A DNA stretch of 64,000 bases from Glaciecola flavus (GCF_042646125.1 NZ_JBHRSW010000043.1:62001-126000); one strand, 5' to 3'. Counted from the stretch's first letter, positions 24,689 to 34,484 are shown. Numbers and translations: made by a program. Notes: generated from the sequence alone by a model not told the origin.

Positions 24689-27529
24689 TCAGGTTTTATT
24701 TGATTTAAGTTCTGCAAGCAAAATTAAAATATCTTGTTTGTGCGTAAAGTTTGCCTCATTACTCTCTAGCACATTCTCTAGTATGTCGATGGCTTCCGCT
24801 TTTCTTGACAATTTTTGAAGCACGAGAGCAAGACGATATTGTAAACGGGGCGACAAACTATTTACGACACTTGCCTCGCGCAGTAGACCTAAGGCCTTTG
24901 AATACTCGCCTTGTTTAACATGCGCCCAAGCAAGCGTTTCTAGTATTCTAGGGTTATCCGGCTCGAGCCTATGCGCCTCGCTTGCGTAGCGCAGGCTTTC
25001 CTTGGGTTCGATGGAGAAGTACAAATCAGCCAGTCGGTTCAACAAAGCCGCTTGATTCGGCGCATTTTCTGTATCCAATATATATTCGTAATCTTTAATT
25101 GCAGTTTCAGTAGAACCAAAATAATAATGATATTGTGCGCGTAAGCTTCTAAAAAAATATTCGTCATTCAAAGAGATTGCATGATCAACCGCTTGTAAAA
25201 ATGATTCTGGTGCGTAACCTTTGCTAACTAGAGCATACATTTTGGCCAGAACAACTTGATTCAGTGGCTCGCCGCTGAGTAGTTCTGTGTAAGTATTTTG
25301 TGCTTCTTGGTAACGGCCTTGAGAGATCAAAAGCTCCGCACTAAAAAGATGTATTTCATCGTCCTTTGGAAAGGATTTACGCAGGACTTTTAATACATTA
25401 CTAGCCTCTGTTTGCTGTCCTACTGCCATCAACAACTTAGCATAATCAAGCTCTATTTGCCTCTGACCTGAGTATACGCCTCTGAGTTTTTCAAGCGCTT
25501 TCAATGCAGAGCTAGTTTTGCCCAAGGCTTTATACAAATCACTCTGCGATTTATACAACAAAGGCTGCTGTTGAGCTAAGTAGCTCAGTTTGTTTGTTTC
25601 TTTTTCCGCCTCTTCAAAATCCCCAAGTTTAATATGCAACCTAGCTTTTTGAATGACATAAATTGCAGTCGTTGCAAATTTTCGCGTAAGGATACTTACT
25701 TTCTCTAAGGCTTTGGAATAGTCACCTTTTACAATCAAAAAATCGACAAAAAGATTGATCAAACTTTCGTTTAGTGCGTTTTCTGACAATAACTCTGTAT
25801 ATATCGACTCAGCGGCTTCGTAATCTTGTAGACCCGCATAGCTAGTTGCCAGTTCCAGTTGATGACTCAGCTTATGCTCATTCAAGTTCAGTGACTCGTC
25901 TTGACTACTCACCTTCTCCAAATTGAGTAGTATTTTTTTCGCATCGCTATAGCGCCCTAAACCATTTAGCGCAACGGCTTTATTAAATAATAAATCGTCA
26001 TCTTTACTTTTGTACTGTTCTATTTCATGGTCTATCTGCTTTATTGCTTCTTCGAAATTAGCTTGCTTGATTTTTAAGCCAATTTTTAATTTTGCAATTG
26101 AGAGCCTATTTGCACCACTAGACTCCAAAGCATGAATGGTTTGTGCAACCCTGCCGTATCGTCCTAGATTTAGATTTGTTAGCGCATAAGTGTATAACAC
26201 AGCTTGATTGTCTGGATACAACACGGCGATTGAATCTAAATGCTTCAAGGCCGCTGACTTGTCATCTCGCTGCATCAATACTTTTAACTCAAAAAGAGAA
26301 AATTGAGGCAGCTTGTTATACTGTGTGCGAAGCTTTTCAACTAACTCACTCGCTTTGTACACCTGATTGTTCGCTAGATATAAATCACCAAGAAAAAGAC
26401 CGTGCCGCAAATTGTTAACAGCGAGGTTTTCAAGCTTTGAAAATATCGACAATGCCGAAGGATAGTTCTGTAATTTTACGTGTGTTTTGGCAAGTAAAAA
26501 TGCAGCATCAATGCTAGCTGGGTTAAGAGCAAAATACGCATCAAAATCTGTTAAGGCTAATTCAAATTTCGATTGAACGTAGTTGACCATCCCCCGCAAA
26601 TAAATGAGACTCGGCTCTATCGCTATCGCATCTTTTGACAGCTTAGACAAATTTGCTTCTAAGGTTTGAAAAGCCTTTTCACTATTGTCTTGAGACCCAG
26701 CTTGCTCCCCTAGCCACACACTAGCGAAGTTCACATATGGATCTTGCGGGTACTGATTCAGAATCTTATTTGATAAAGCTAATGCATCATCAAATTTGTC
26801 TTGAAAAATATAAATATCCGCTAAATTTCGAGAAATAATAATTGAACTTGGCGCAATATCGTAAGCTTTTTTAAGCATCAACTCAGCTTGAGCTAAGTCC
26901 CCTTGCAATCGATGATATTGACCAAATAGACGCAAAGTTTCTGGGTTTTCAGGTGAAAGTGAACGGGCTTCCAATAACAACCGCAGTGCTTCATCATAAT
27001 CATTCTCACCCAGTGCTATTCTGGATAGACTATTCAAAGCACTCAGCTTATGGGAAGGCTTTAGGAGTAGTTCGTTTAAAATCGATTTTGCACACACCAA
27101 ATCTTGAATACTGATACAGGCTTCTGATTTTAAGTATTGCCATCGATAAGTATTTTCTTCACTCAATGGCGCTTTAAATCGCACGGAAATTAAGCGTTCA
27201 AATTGCTGTGCGCCCAACAACGCGCGCCCCCAGTCAACCACAAATAAATTGATATCCGCCCCTCTGTACTCGGCTTCGGTAAATTCTTGCTCAGCAGCAG
27301 AAAAAAGTTTTTTGTTTAATAACACTTTACCCATCAATATTTTTGCAGGTAAATAGTGAGGGCTATCTTTAAATACGTTTTTTAAATGGATAAAAGAAGA
27401 TTCAAAGTCATCGTTTTTGTATGCAACTAGGGCACTCTCATAGCTATTAATATGCTCTTCAGTCGCAGACAAGGAAAGCGTATAAAAAAGTAAAATAAAA
27501 GAATAGAGGGTACCGAGCCTGATCAACAT
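24689..27529 (-). CDS. Large TPR-repeat protein, PEP-CTERM system type (PrsT-like)
   Basis: About 946 residues from the ATG at 27529, which begins a good signal peptide (MLIRLGTLYSFILLFYTLSLSA); a TTG nine codons upstream is possible. After the leader nearly the whole protein is tandem 34-residue TPR units, for example DYDEALRLLLEARSLSPENPE and QAELMLKKAYDIAPSS. Length and layout fit the PrsT family that accompanies exosortase/PEP-CTERM exopolysaccharide systems. The next gene upstream on the same strand encodes a protein with a PEP-CTERM-like tail, supporting this. Probably a periplasmic scaffold; no exosortase is in the window. Confidence 0.7.
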   Translation of the reverse strand: MLIRLGTLYSFILLFYTLSLSATEEHINSYESALVAYKNDDFESSFIHLKNVFKDSPHYLPAKILMGKVLLNKKLFSAAEQEFTEAEYRGADINLFVVDWGRALLGAQQFERLISVRFKAPLSEENTYRWQYLKSEACISIQDLVCAKSILNELLLKPSHKLSALNSLSRIALGENDYDEALRLLLEARSLSPENPETLRLFGQYHRLQGDLAQAELMLKKAYDIAPSSIIISRNLADIYIFQDKFDDALALSNKILNQYPQDPYVNFASVWLGEQAGSQDNSEKAFQTLEANLSKLSKDAIAIEPSLIYLRGMVNYVQSKFELALTDFDAYFALNPASIDAAFLLAKTHVKLQNYPSALSIFSKLENLAVNNLRHGLFLGDLYLANNQVYKASELVEKLRTQYNKLPQFSLFELKVLMQRDDKSAALKHLDSIAVLYPDNQAVLYTYALTNLNLGRYGRVAQTIHALESSGANRLSIAKLKIGLKIKQANFEEAIKQIDHEIEQYKSKDDDLLFNKAVALNGLGRYSDAKKILLNLEKVSSQDESLNLNEHKLSHQLELATSYAGLQDYEAAESIYTELLSENALNESLINLFVDFLIVKGDYSKALEKVSILTRKFATTAIYVIQKARLHIKLGDFEEAEKETNKLSYLAQQQPLLYKSQSDLYKALGKTSSALKALEKLRGVYSGQRQIELDYAKLLMAVGQQTEASNVLKVLRKSFPKDDEIHLFSAELLISQGRYQEAQNTYTELLSGEPLNQVVLAKMYALVSKGYAPESFLQAVDHAISLNDEYFFRSLRAQYHYYFGSTETAIKDYEYILDTENAPNQAALLNRLADLYFSIEPKESLRYASEAHRLEPDNPRILETLAWAHVKQGEYSKALGLLREASVVNSLSPRLQYRLALVLQKLSRKAEAIDILENVLESNEANFTHKQDILILLAELKSNKT

Positions 27530-27872
27530 TGAGGAATCTAAAAACCTTGTGCACAAGTTATAGTGTAATTTAAAGGCTGCTTGTCTTTGACTTGTGTTGT
27601 TTGAATGCTCGATTTACAACGTATTTCATGAAAATTGCCTAGCTTAAAAGGACAAAATTTCACTACACAGCTTTTGGTATTGGCCAAGCTAAAGCATGTC
27701 AGTTTCATTCAGAGCAACTAAAGATTTGCAACTTACCTAATACATGTTTTCTGCTGTAACTAAAAAAACATTAGTACTAACTGAAAAAGTGACTACTTAA
27801 ATGAGTCACTTTTCATAAAAACTATGCTTGCACAGAAAACATCAACAACCGTTAGAATTTGAAATGAAATGC
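27530..27872. other. Intergenic region upstream of the TPR gene
   Basis: About 340 nt between two minus-strand genes. Apart from the hairpin at 27785-27813 it holds no gene or repeat I can see. The spacing and hairpin suggest that the TPR gene has its own promoter in this stretch, but no clear -35/-10 pair stands out. Confidence 0.4.
27785..27813 (-). terminator. Terminator after the choice-of-anchor protein gene
   Basis: Perfect 10-bp stem AAAAGTGACT / AGTCACTTTT with a 9-nt loop, T-rich on the minus strand, 60 nt after the stop codon of the upstream gene. Confidence 0.7.
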
Positions 27873-28829
27873 CTACTTTTTTCGTCTCAAGCCAATGTAA
27901 AGTAGACCTGAAATTAACAACAAAAGCACCGCCGGAGCTGGGACAGGAACAGGACCGCCACTTCCATTAAAGGTGAAATTATGAAACTCACGCGCTCCAG
28001 TGAACGACAGAGCGGCATACGCGCCATCAACATTTGCGCTACCAAAGGTATGAGCATAAGGCGCTAAAACAGAGCCTTTGACATTTAACGAACCGAAATC
28101 GATTCTAGTTGCATCGTAAAAATTCCATAGTATATTCGAGAATGCTTGTGCGCCATTGAACCCGTTATTCAGGTTTATGCCGAGGTTAGCGATATTGATT
28201 TCATTGTTCGATAAACCTTCGGTAGACACATTGATGATAACCGTACGATTATCAGTACCACTTAATGACAGATTGCTGTTTTGTTTAAAAATGTCTTTAG
28301 CTTTTACATCGAATACGACTTGTTCATCGTTTCCGCTATACGTAAACTGGCCATTATCAAAAGAGCCATTGGCCTGCAAACCCGAAAAATACGCTGTATC
28401 TGCATGAAGCTCAGAGACAATATCGGAAATAGAAACATCAGGCTTGTGGATAAGTTTTGCGTCATCCCCATCATTTAATTCGATGGAAGTATTGTCATAA
28501 ATCTTACCACCATAAACAAAATTATTGTCTTTCAAGACTCGAATTTGCACATGACCGCCATTCACATCCCCGACATTGCCGACAACGGTCACCGCATCTA
28601 TTGCAATATCAGTATTCTCAAGACGACTTCCGAACTCTGCGGCAACATTCGCATTCAAGTTACCACCAATAACAGCTGAACCCTCAACGTCACCGCCAGT
28701 GAAGTTGTAATCTTCGATAAGGATAAGGTTGTGTTTACCAATGGTATTCTCTACAGAAAATACAAAAGGAGCCGCACTTAACACCAACAAAGTGCTAATT
28801 GTTTTAAGAAAAGAAATCTTCACGCTCAT
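27873..28829 (-). CDS. Choice-of-anchor A family surface protein with PEP-CTERM-like tail
   Basis: 318 residues from the ATG at 28829 (MSVKISFLKTISTLLVLS signal peptide; AAGG just upstream), preferred over an upstream start at 28910 that would add an unlikely leader. The body resembles choice-of-anchor A domains: EDYNFTGGDVEGSAVIGGNL near the start and SVLAPYAHTFGSANVDG near the end. The C-terminus is a sorting signal: VPVPAPAVLLLL, a hydrophobic helix, then GLRRKK. Proteins of this design are processed by exosortase and delivered to the cell surface or matrix. The motif is PAPA rather than PEP. Function beyond surface display unknown. Confidence 0.78.
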   Translation of the reverse strand: MSVKISFLKTISTLLVLSAAPFVFSVENTIGKHNLILIEDYNFTGGDVEGSAVIGGNLNANVAAEFGSRLENTDIAIDAVTVVGNVGDVNGGHVQIRVLKDNNFVYGGKIYDNTSIELNDGDDAKLIHKPDVSISDIVSELHADTAYFSGLQANGSFDNGQFTYSGNDEQVVFDVKAKDIFKQNSNLSLSGTDNRTVIINVSTEGLSNNEINIANLGINLNNGFNGAQAFSNILWNFYDATRIDFGSLNVKGSVLAPYAHTFGSANVDGAYAALSFTGAREFHNFTFNGSGGPVPVPAPAVLLLLISGLLYIGLRRKK

Positions 28830-29425
28830 GCCCTTAATTAAACTAAGTACTGAAATACTTGCACTTATACTTCTAAACAACTTCTTCAAAATAACTAGAC
28901 AATTAAACAAAGCTATCTAATTGCTAAGCTAAAGAGCATAACGCCCAAATTTGCTATTAACTAAATTGAATATTAACTGATATGACCAGCTAAGTCACCT
29001 TAAACAATATTAACTATTATGCATTTTACAAGCCAAAAATAATAAACACATAAAATCAAATGTTTAGCACTAAGGTAAATTTAACTGTAAAAATATCCGA
29101 CATAGGCACAAACTACTTGTGCCTTTAGGCATCACGAATGTAAGTACTCGATGTGCGAGTCTTCTCCCACTCTGATTGTTATTAACAATTTCAACCATGG
29201 CACATCGATGCTGAATAATAAGAGACAAGACCGTCACACCGGGTTAAGCGCCAAAGCCTAATTCATTCAAGTATTTAGCTCTAGTGGCCGATAAGCGAGC
29301 ATAGACCTATTCGGTTTATAATATTATACGCTAGACGTGAGTACAGCTTACCGAAAGTATGCCAAATCGGATAATATAGCTTTGGGTTTAATTTCAGATA
29401 ATTGTTAAAGGAAGATGCTATAGCA
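28830..29425. promoter_or_regulatory. Intergenic region with nested inverted repeats
   Basis: About 595 AT-rich nt between divergent genes. AGGCACAA/TTGTGCCT (29104-29124, 5-nt loop) is a clear hairpin. CGATGTGC (29149-29156) and GCACATCG (29200-29207) are inverted repeats enclosing the short palindrome ATTGTTATTAACAAT near 29176-29190. These could be regulator sites, a terminator of an unannotated transcript, or a small RNA. No coding frame worth calling was seen. Confidence 0.35.
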
Positions 29426-31642
29426 ATGCATGATCAGTCGTCGTCAAATACAGTGTTGTCAGAAGTAAATAAACGGCTGCAAGCACATCCGACACTTACC
29501 GCAGCATTTAAGGAGGTTGAGCCACTTATCCTTGAAACGTTTGGTGCAGTTCGGATGTCTTTATTTCAACGAAGGCGCCAACACCAAGATCTAGTTGCTA
29601 GGTACAAGACAGGAAAAGAAATTCGCGAAATAAAAGTCCCCATCAGTCCACTCTCCGTCGCTGGCTACGTTGCCATGGCGCAACAAGCACTCATCATTAA
29701 CGATCCCTACGACGACGAACTACTCAAGCAAGTACACTTTAGGCTGCGCTTTGACAAAAAGTTTGACAAAGAAAGTCAATTCAAAACAGACAACATTTTG
29801 TGTGTACCGGTGATAAACGCTGGGGTATTGATGGGCGTAATGCAAGTTATCAATAAATCTGCAGGTGACTTTTCCCAACATGATCTCGAACTCGCCTCAC
29901 AGATTGCCGACACGCTTGGGGATAAATTTCGATATGAGCTAGGCGGTACAAAAAACCCTTTTGACTACCTTGTTCATCGTGGTCTAGTTCAGCAAAAACC
30001 TTTAGATGACATATGTGACAATAGCAGTCCCAAACAAATCATCCAACGACTGATTTCAGAACTTAGAGTCAAGGAAGACGACATTGGTGAGGCATTATCG
30101 GTACATTATCAAGTGCCTTATATCACGTATTCTCCCGACATCTACCACTTACATCAAGGCAACGGAAAGCTGAATATGTCTTATCTGAAACGCAACCATG
30201 TGGCGGTGATTTCAGATATTAGAGAAAATCCCATCGTATTAATGCTCGAACCCAATAATGCTGCACTATTGATGGAAATTGAAAGTGCACTCGGTATCGA
30301 TAGTTACGAGATTGCCGTCGCTTTACCCAATCAAATACTTCAATATCTTGGCGAAACAAGCGCTGGCGCTGGCCCCGGAGAAATGGATGAAATTCTCGAT
30401 GAAATTGGCACATCACTGGAAGAGGACGACGACAGTGTTGATGAAATGGCAGAAGATGCGCCAGCAGTCGTTAGACTCGTTAGCCGTGTGCTTCAAGATG
30501 CTAAGCGCTTAAATGCCTCTGATATTCATGTTGATCCAGAAAAAGGCGCACCGACTCGTGTAAGGATGCGTATAGACGGCGTTATCAGGGATATTACTCA
30601 GGTTCCGGCCTCCCATCACAGTGCAGTCATAGCCAGAATCAAGATCATGTCAGGGCTCAACATAGCCGAAAAACGTATTCCGCAAGACGGTAAGTTAGCA
30701 TTTAAGATGTCGGGACAATCCGTTGAGGTGCGTGTCGCGACGATTCCAACGGTAGCGGGTGAAGGTGTTGTGATGCGAATTTTGGCAACAGGTGGCGCCA
30801 TGCCGATAGAAAAAATGAACCTCATGCCCAACAATATGACGCGCCTAGAAAAAATGATCGTAAAACCACACGGTATCTTGTTAGTTGTGGGACCAACCGG
30901 ATCGGGTAAGACAACCACGCTTCACGCTGTATTAGGCTATCTAAATACACCTGAAAAGAAAATATGGACTGCAGAAGATCCCGTGGAAATTACTCAACCT
31001 GGATTGCAACAGGTGCAAGTCAGCCCTAAAATAGGCTTTACCTTTGCCAATGCACTCAGAGCGTTCTTACGTGCGGATCCAGATATTATTTTAATTGGTG
31101 AGATGCGTGATAAAGAAACCGCTCATGCCGGTATTGAAGCATCATTAACTGGTCACTTGGTTTTATCGACTTTACATACCAATTCAGCGCCCGAAACCAT
31201 TACACGCCTGTTAGACTTGGGTCTTGACCCCGTAAATTTTTCAGATGCGTGTGTGGGTATACTGGCACAACGACTTATCCGTACCTTATGCGGTAACTGC
31301 AAAGAACAATATACTGCTTCACCTGAGGATATTGCGTTTATAAAACGACAATATGGTGAAGAATGGTTTGAAGAATTAAATATCAATGGCGAGTTGCAGT
31401 TGTATCGAAACAAAGGCTGCGACGAATGCGGTGACACCGGCTATAAAGGCAGAACGGGGGTACATGAGCTTCTTGAAATGACCGCTGAACTTAGGTCACT
31501 GGTATATAAAGAAGCCTCAGTCAACGATATGAAAAACCAAGCCATGTCCGACGGTATGCGGACACTAACCCAAGATGCCGTTTTAAAAGTCTTGAAAGGT
31601 GACACCGATATTGCTCAAGTACAGACACTAAGTGGCCACTAG
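29426..31642 (+). CDS. GAF-domain GspE/PilB-family ATPase
   Basis: 738 residues from the ATG at 29426 (an upstream TTG at 29402 is possible). Domains: GAF (about 15-180), a T2SSE_N-like segment (about 195-310, DIGEALSVHYQVPYI), then the hexameric secretion ATPase with Walker A GPTGSGKT at 489-496, ILIGEMRD as Walker B, the Asp box in TAEDPVEI, and a tetracysteine zinc motif (CGNC and CDEC). Such ATPases drive pilus assembly or type II secretion. This one has no pilus genes around it, and the GAF domain suggests small-molecule control. It is not mshE, which lies at 57346-59136. Confidence 0.85.
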   Translation: MHDQSSSNTVLSEVNKRLQAHPTLTAAFKEVEPLILETFGAVRMSLFQRRRQHQDLVARYKTGKEIREIKVPISPLSVAGYVAMAQQALIINDPYDDELLKQVHFRLRFDKKFDKESQFKTDNILCVPVINAGVLMGVMQVINKSAGDFSQHDLELASQIADTLGDKFRYELGGTKNPFDYLVHRGLVQQKPLDDICDNSSPKQIIQRLISELRVKEDDIGEALSVHYQVPYITYSPDIYHLHQGNGKLNMSYLKRNHVAVISDIRENPIVLMLEPNNAALLMEIESALGIDSYEIAVALPNQILQYLGETSAGAGPGEMDEILDEIGTSLEEDDDSVDEMAEDAPAVVRLVSRVLQDAKRLNASDIHVDPEKGAPTRVRMRIDGVIRDITQVPASHHSAVIARIKIMSGLNIAEKRIPQDGKLAFKMSGQSVEVRVATIPTVAGEGVVMRILATGGAMPIEKMNLMPNNMTRLEKMIVKPHGILLVVGPTGSGKTTTLHAVLGYLNTPEKKIWTAEDPVEITQPGLQQVQVSPKIGFTFANALRAFLRADPDIILIGEMRDKETAHAGIEASLTGHLVLSTLHTNSAPETITRLLDLGLDPVNFSDACVGILAQRLIRTLCGNCKEQYTASPEDIAFIKRQYGEEWFEELNINGELQLYRNKGCDECGDTGYKGRTGVHELLEMTAELRSLVYKEASVNDMKNQAMSDGMRTLTQDAVLKVLKGDTDIAQVQTLSGH

Positions 31643-31661
31643 GGTCTGCTAACCTAAAAAC

Positions 31662-33323
31662 TTACCGAATTGTGCGCTTTGATAATTTTGACGGCGGGTA
31701 GCCAAAGGTTGCTCGAAAGTTACGGGTAAAATTCGACAGCGAGTTGATCCCAACATTCAAACTTGTATTGGTGACTGATTCGCCGTTTAGCAACATTTCT
31801 CTTGCTTTTTGCATCCTAAACTCTTGCACATAGCTTCGGAAATTGGTGTCAAAGTTTTCTCTAATGCGTCGGTGCAAGGTTTGCTCGGACATACATAGCA
31901 TGCTTGCACAATTTCCTCTCGAAAAATCGCTATCCGCATAATGATCTTCAACAATGCTTTCGAAATTTTTGGCAAAATCGTCAGATGTGTTTGAAAAATC
32001 TATTTCGGATGTTCTGATAGTGTATGTCGCTAGCGCCTCTTCAACAACCGCGGACGTGTGTTTCAAGCGACTCAAACAAGCTTTCAGCATTGCCGATACC
32101 TCTTCTTTTTGAACAGGTTTCTCTAAAATATTTGTCATACCTTTACGTAAAAACTCGAGTCGAATATCTTGTGGAATGGCAAAAGTAAGCAATACAATGG
32201 GGATGTCGCGTGTTTTTCTGCTTGCCCGTACTATTGAGCTCAATTGCATAGCTTGTTCGTATTCAATATCTGTATCTAAAACAAGTAATTGCACGTTCCT
32301 GTTAGCAATCTCAACAAGCGCCTGATCTCCCGAATTAACAGTAGAAATATTGTAATGTGATAAATTGGCCTCTACCAATTCTTGACACAATCGTCCCCCT
32401 GAAAAATTAACAAACAGGACTAATGATGCATTGTTTACTTTCAGATAAGAAGTGCCAAGTTCTTGAGTTTTTTCGGAATCAGTCAATAACTCAGCGCAAT
32501 TTTCCAACTCTTGAATGGGGACATATAAGCGTATATGTGTTCCATGCCTGACCGAACTGTTTATCTCGACCTTGCCTTTAAATGCTTGTAGAGTCGTAAT
32601 AACCGTTGGTAGGTCTAAGTAAAAGTTTTCGTCTGTTCTGCGTCTTTGCGTTGCTTTTGAATCTGAGGCTGTATCCCAAACTTTACTTACCACTTCTTTT
32701 GGTATACCCACTCCGTTGTCGCGCACGTTTATTATCAAATTTGACCCGTATACACCACCGTCAACACGCACAACGGTGCTCTCGTGGTTATGAACAATTG
32801 CGTTGACGACAATTTCTTTTATCAGTTTCCCAAGAACTGAATTTGGTAAAGCAACCACGCATTGCTCGTCGAAGTCTATACGCAGTTCAACCCCGTGAAA
32901 GCTCGCAAAATTTGTCAATGCCTCCCACACTGATGTTAGGTCGAGTTGTGCACATAATACTGAGCTTGGTTGTTCAGCAACAAACGAATCAGCGTCATAC
33001 CGCAATTGTTTTAATTCGTTCAATAGACCGCGTATTTGCCCAAATTCGTTCCTAAGCTTTACTTTATACAATGAATGACATTTTTGATGATTTTGCGTCC
33101 AATAGTTAGATGTAGCCAAGCCTTTCATTGCCACCTCCAATTGATCAACCATCTTGTGTATTTTGTGCGTACCAAAGCTAGCCTGGCGATGCTGAGTACC
33201 GCGTGCCACAGTAGATTGTGATTTGACACGACGTAGTAACTGAGCTTGCATGAGATTGAAATACAAAGACATGCATAACGCAAATGCGAAACTGAGATAT
33301 AATAACTCTTCTAAAATACTCAC
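31662..33323 (-). CDS. Membrane-bound ATPase-receiver-AraC regulator
   Basis: 553 residues: an N-terminal membrane helix (about 5-27), a linker, a histidine-kinase-type ATPase domain (about 150-275; N box KEIVVNAIVHNHE, G1 box DNGVGIP), a receiver domain with D350 (LLVLDTD) and conserved lysine (EKPVQK), and a C-terminal AraC helix-turn-helix (about 455-553, CASMLCMSEQTLHRRIRENF). The plan recalls one-protein hybrid two-component regulators, but I see no HisKA H-box, so autophosphorylation is doubtful. DNA binding from a membrane-tethered protein is expected. Convergent with the GspE-like gene (19-nt gap); divergent from the HAD gene. Targets unknown. Confidence 0.8.
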   Translation of the reverse strand: MSILEELLYLSFAFALCMSLYFNLMQAQLLRRVKSQSTVARGTQHRQASFGTHKIHKMVDQLEVAMKGLATSNYWTQNHQKCHSLYKVKLRNEFGQIRGLLNELKQLRYDADSFVAEQPSSVLCAQLDLTSVWEALTNFASFHGVELRIDFDEQCVVALPNSVLGKLIKEIVVNAIVHNHESTVVRVDGGVYGSNLIINVRDNGVGIPKEVVSKVWDTASDSKATQRRRTDENFYLDLPTVITTLQAFKGKVEINSSVRHGTHIRLYVPIQELENCAELLTDSEKTQELGTSYLKVNNASLVLFVNFSGGRLCQELVEANLSHYNISTVNSGDQALVEIANRNVQLLVLDTDIEYEQAMQLSSIVRASRKTRDIPIVLLTFAIPQDIRLEFLRKGMTNILEKPVQKEEVSAMLKACLSRLKHTSAVVEEALATYTIRTSEIDFSNTSDDFAKNFESIVEDHYADSDFSRGNCASMLCMSEQTLHRRIRENFDTNFRSYVQEFRMQKAREMLLNGESVTNTSLNVGINSLSNFTRNFRATFGYPPSKLSKRTIR

Positions 33324-33516
33324 AAAAATACCTACGGACTACTCAACTCGTCAGGAATGACTGATCGGATGAGTATTTTAGCGACAAGTTACGTCTAGAC
33401 AAAATACGATTTACGCATATTTAATGACCAATTAATTATACCTTAGTCTAACTATCAGGATAAATTTGAGCTTGATATGCTTAACTATAAGAAAACTATT
33501 GAGAAAAAGTATTGAG

Positions 33517-34089
33517 ATGATTTTTGAATTCGAAAGCGTTGAAGGCATAATTTTTGATCTTGATGATACCTTGATTAGCTCAAATTTAACGTTTTCAACA
33601 ATAAAGCAACAACTTGCATGCCCAATTGACACAGATATACTCAGTCATATCGGGCAACTTTCAGGCGCAGAAAAACAACGTGCGGAAGATATTGTCCTGC
33701 ACTACGAATTGGCGGACGCCTACAGTGCAGTTTGGGTATCAGGTGCAAGGGACTTTGTCACCGAAGCAAAATCACGAGACCTACCCTTAGCCATTGTCAC
33801 GCGAAACAGCAGAAAGGCTGCTCACATAAAACTATCGAATAATGCGGTGCCTATCACGCAAGTCATTACTCGTGAGGACGCGCCCGCCAAACCTGACCCG
33901 AGCGCTTTACTCGCAGTGTCGGAAGACTGGTGCATTGCACCTGAAAGCATCGCTTATGTAGGCGACTACATATACGATGTACAAGCTGCACACAACGCAA
34001 ACATGCAAGCTTGGCAATACATTGCTAGCGAGACCAGCAGCACGACATTTAAAAACTGTTTAAAGTTTATACCAAAAAATAGCAAATAG
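33517..34089 (+). CDS. HAD-superfamily hydrolase (phosphoglycolate phosphatase-like)
   Basis: 190 residues from the ATG at 33517, which places FDLDDT (motif I) near residue 14; an upstream in-frame start at 33466 adds only a basic tail. Motif II is the threonine of VTRN, motif III a lysine in APAKPDP, and motif IV GDYIYD, so all catalytic residues are present. Length and cap size fit the subfamily IA phosphatases. The substrate cannot be read. It ends at the LexA box of yebG. Confidence 0.82.
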   Translation: MIFEFESVEGIIFDLDDTLISSNLTFSTIKQQLACPIDTDILSHIGQLSGAEKQRAEDIVLHYELADAYSAVWVSGARDFVTEAKSRDLPLAIVTRNSRKAAHIKLSNNAVPITQVITREDAPAKPDPSALLAVSEDWCIAPESIAYVGDYIYDVQAAHNANMQAWQYIASETSSTTFKNCLKFIPKNSK

Positions 34090-34108
34090 ACTGGTTATTT
34101 ATACAGTT
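34089..34108 (+). promoter_or_regulatory. LexA (SOS) box of yebG
   Basis: CTG at 34091-34093 and CAG at 34104-34106 separated by 10 AT-rich bases (CTGGTTATTTATACAG), matching the gammaproteobacterial LexA operator. A TATAAT at 34108-34113 overlaps its edge, so bound LexA would block the promoter. yebG is a known SOS gene in E. coli, which supports the call. Confidence 0.85.
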
Positions 34109-34153
34109 ATAATGCTAATATGCACCTTCAAAGAATCAAAGGGGAGAAACTGA

Positions 34154-34438
34154 ATGGCAGTCATTACCCAATATGTTGTACAGCATAAGGGAGTAGATAA
34201 ATTGGTTACCACCGACAAGAAAGAAGCTGATCAATACGACAAAATGCTCGACATTGCTGATAATTTAAGTTTTTACATTGTAAGCAAAGGCATTGAATTG
34301 GAAGAATCAATGTCTGAAGAACTTGGCATTTTACTAGCCAAGAATAAAGATGCCGTAAGCAAGCTATTAAAAGGCACTAGCGCTGACAGTATTTTGGAAG
34401 CTGAAAAAGCAGAAGTTGTCGACATTAAAAAGGCCTAA
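34154..34438 (+). CDS. yebG: DNA damage-inducible protein YebG
   Basis: 94-residue SOS protein of unknown biochemical role. The family signature is clear: MAVITQYVVQHKG, then TTDKKEADQYDKMLDIADNL, matching the E. coli TSKKEADAYDKMLDTADLL region. A strong Shine-Dalgarno (GGGGAG, 7 nt upstream) and a LexA box plus -10 upstream make it a monocistronic SOS gene. A hairpin overlaps its stop codon. Confidence 0.95.
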   Translation: MAVITQYVVQHKGVDKLVTTDKKEADQYDKMLDIADNLSFYIVSKGIELEESMSEELGILLAKNKDAVSKLLKGTSADSILEAEKAEVVDIKKA

Positions 34439-34451
34439 ATGCTTAGGCCTT
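34430..34451. terminator. Bidirectional terminator between yebG and tldD
   Basis: Perfect 9-bp stem AAGGCCTAA / TTAGGCCTT with a 4-nt loop. The minus-strand side is followed by five T, suiting tldD; the plus side has a weaker T-stretch about ten bases on. It overlaps the yebG stop codon. Confidence 0.8.
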
Positions 34452-34484
34452 CTCAAAGTTTTTAATAAGCAAAACTCGGCGGGC

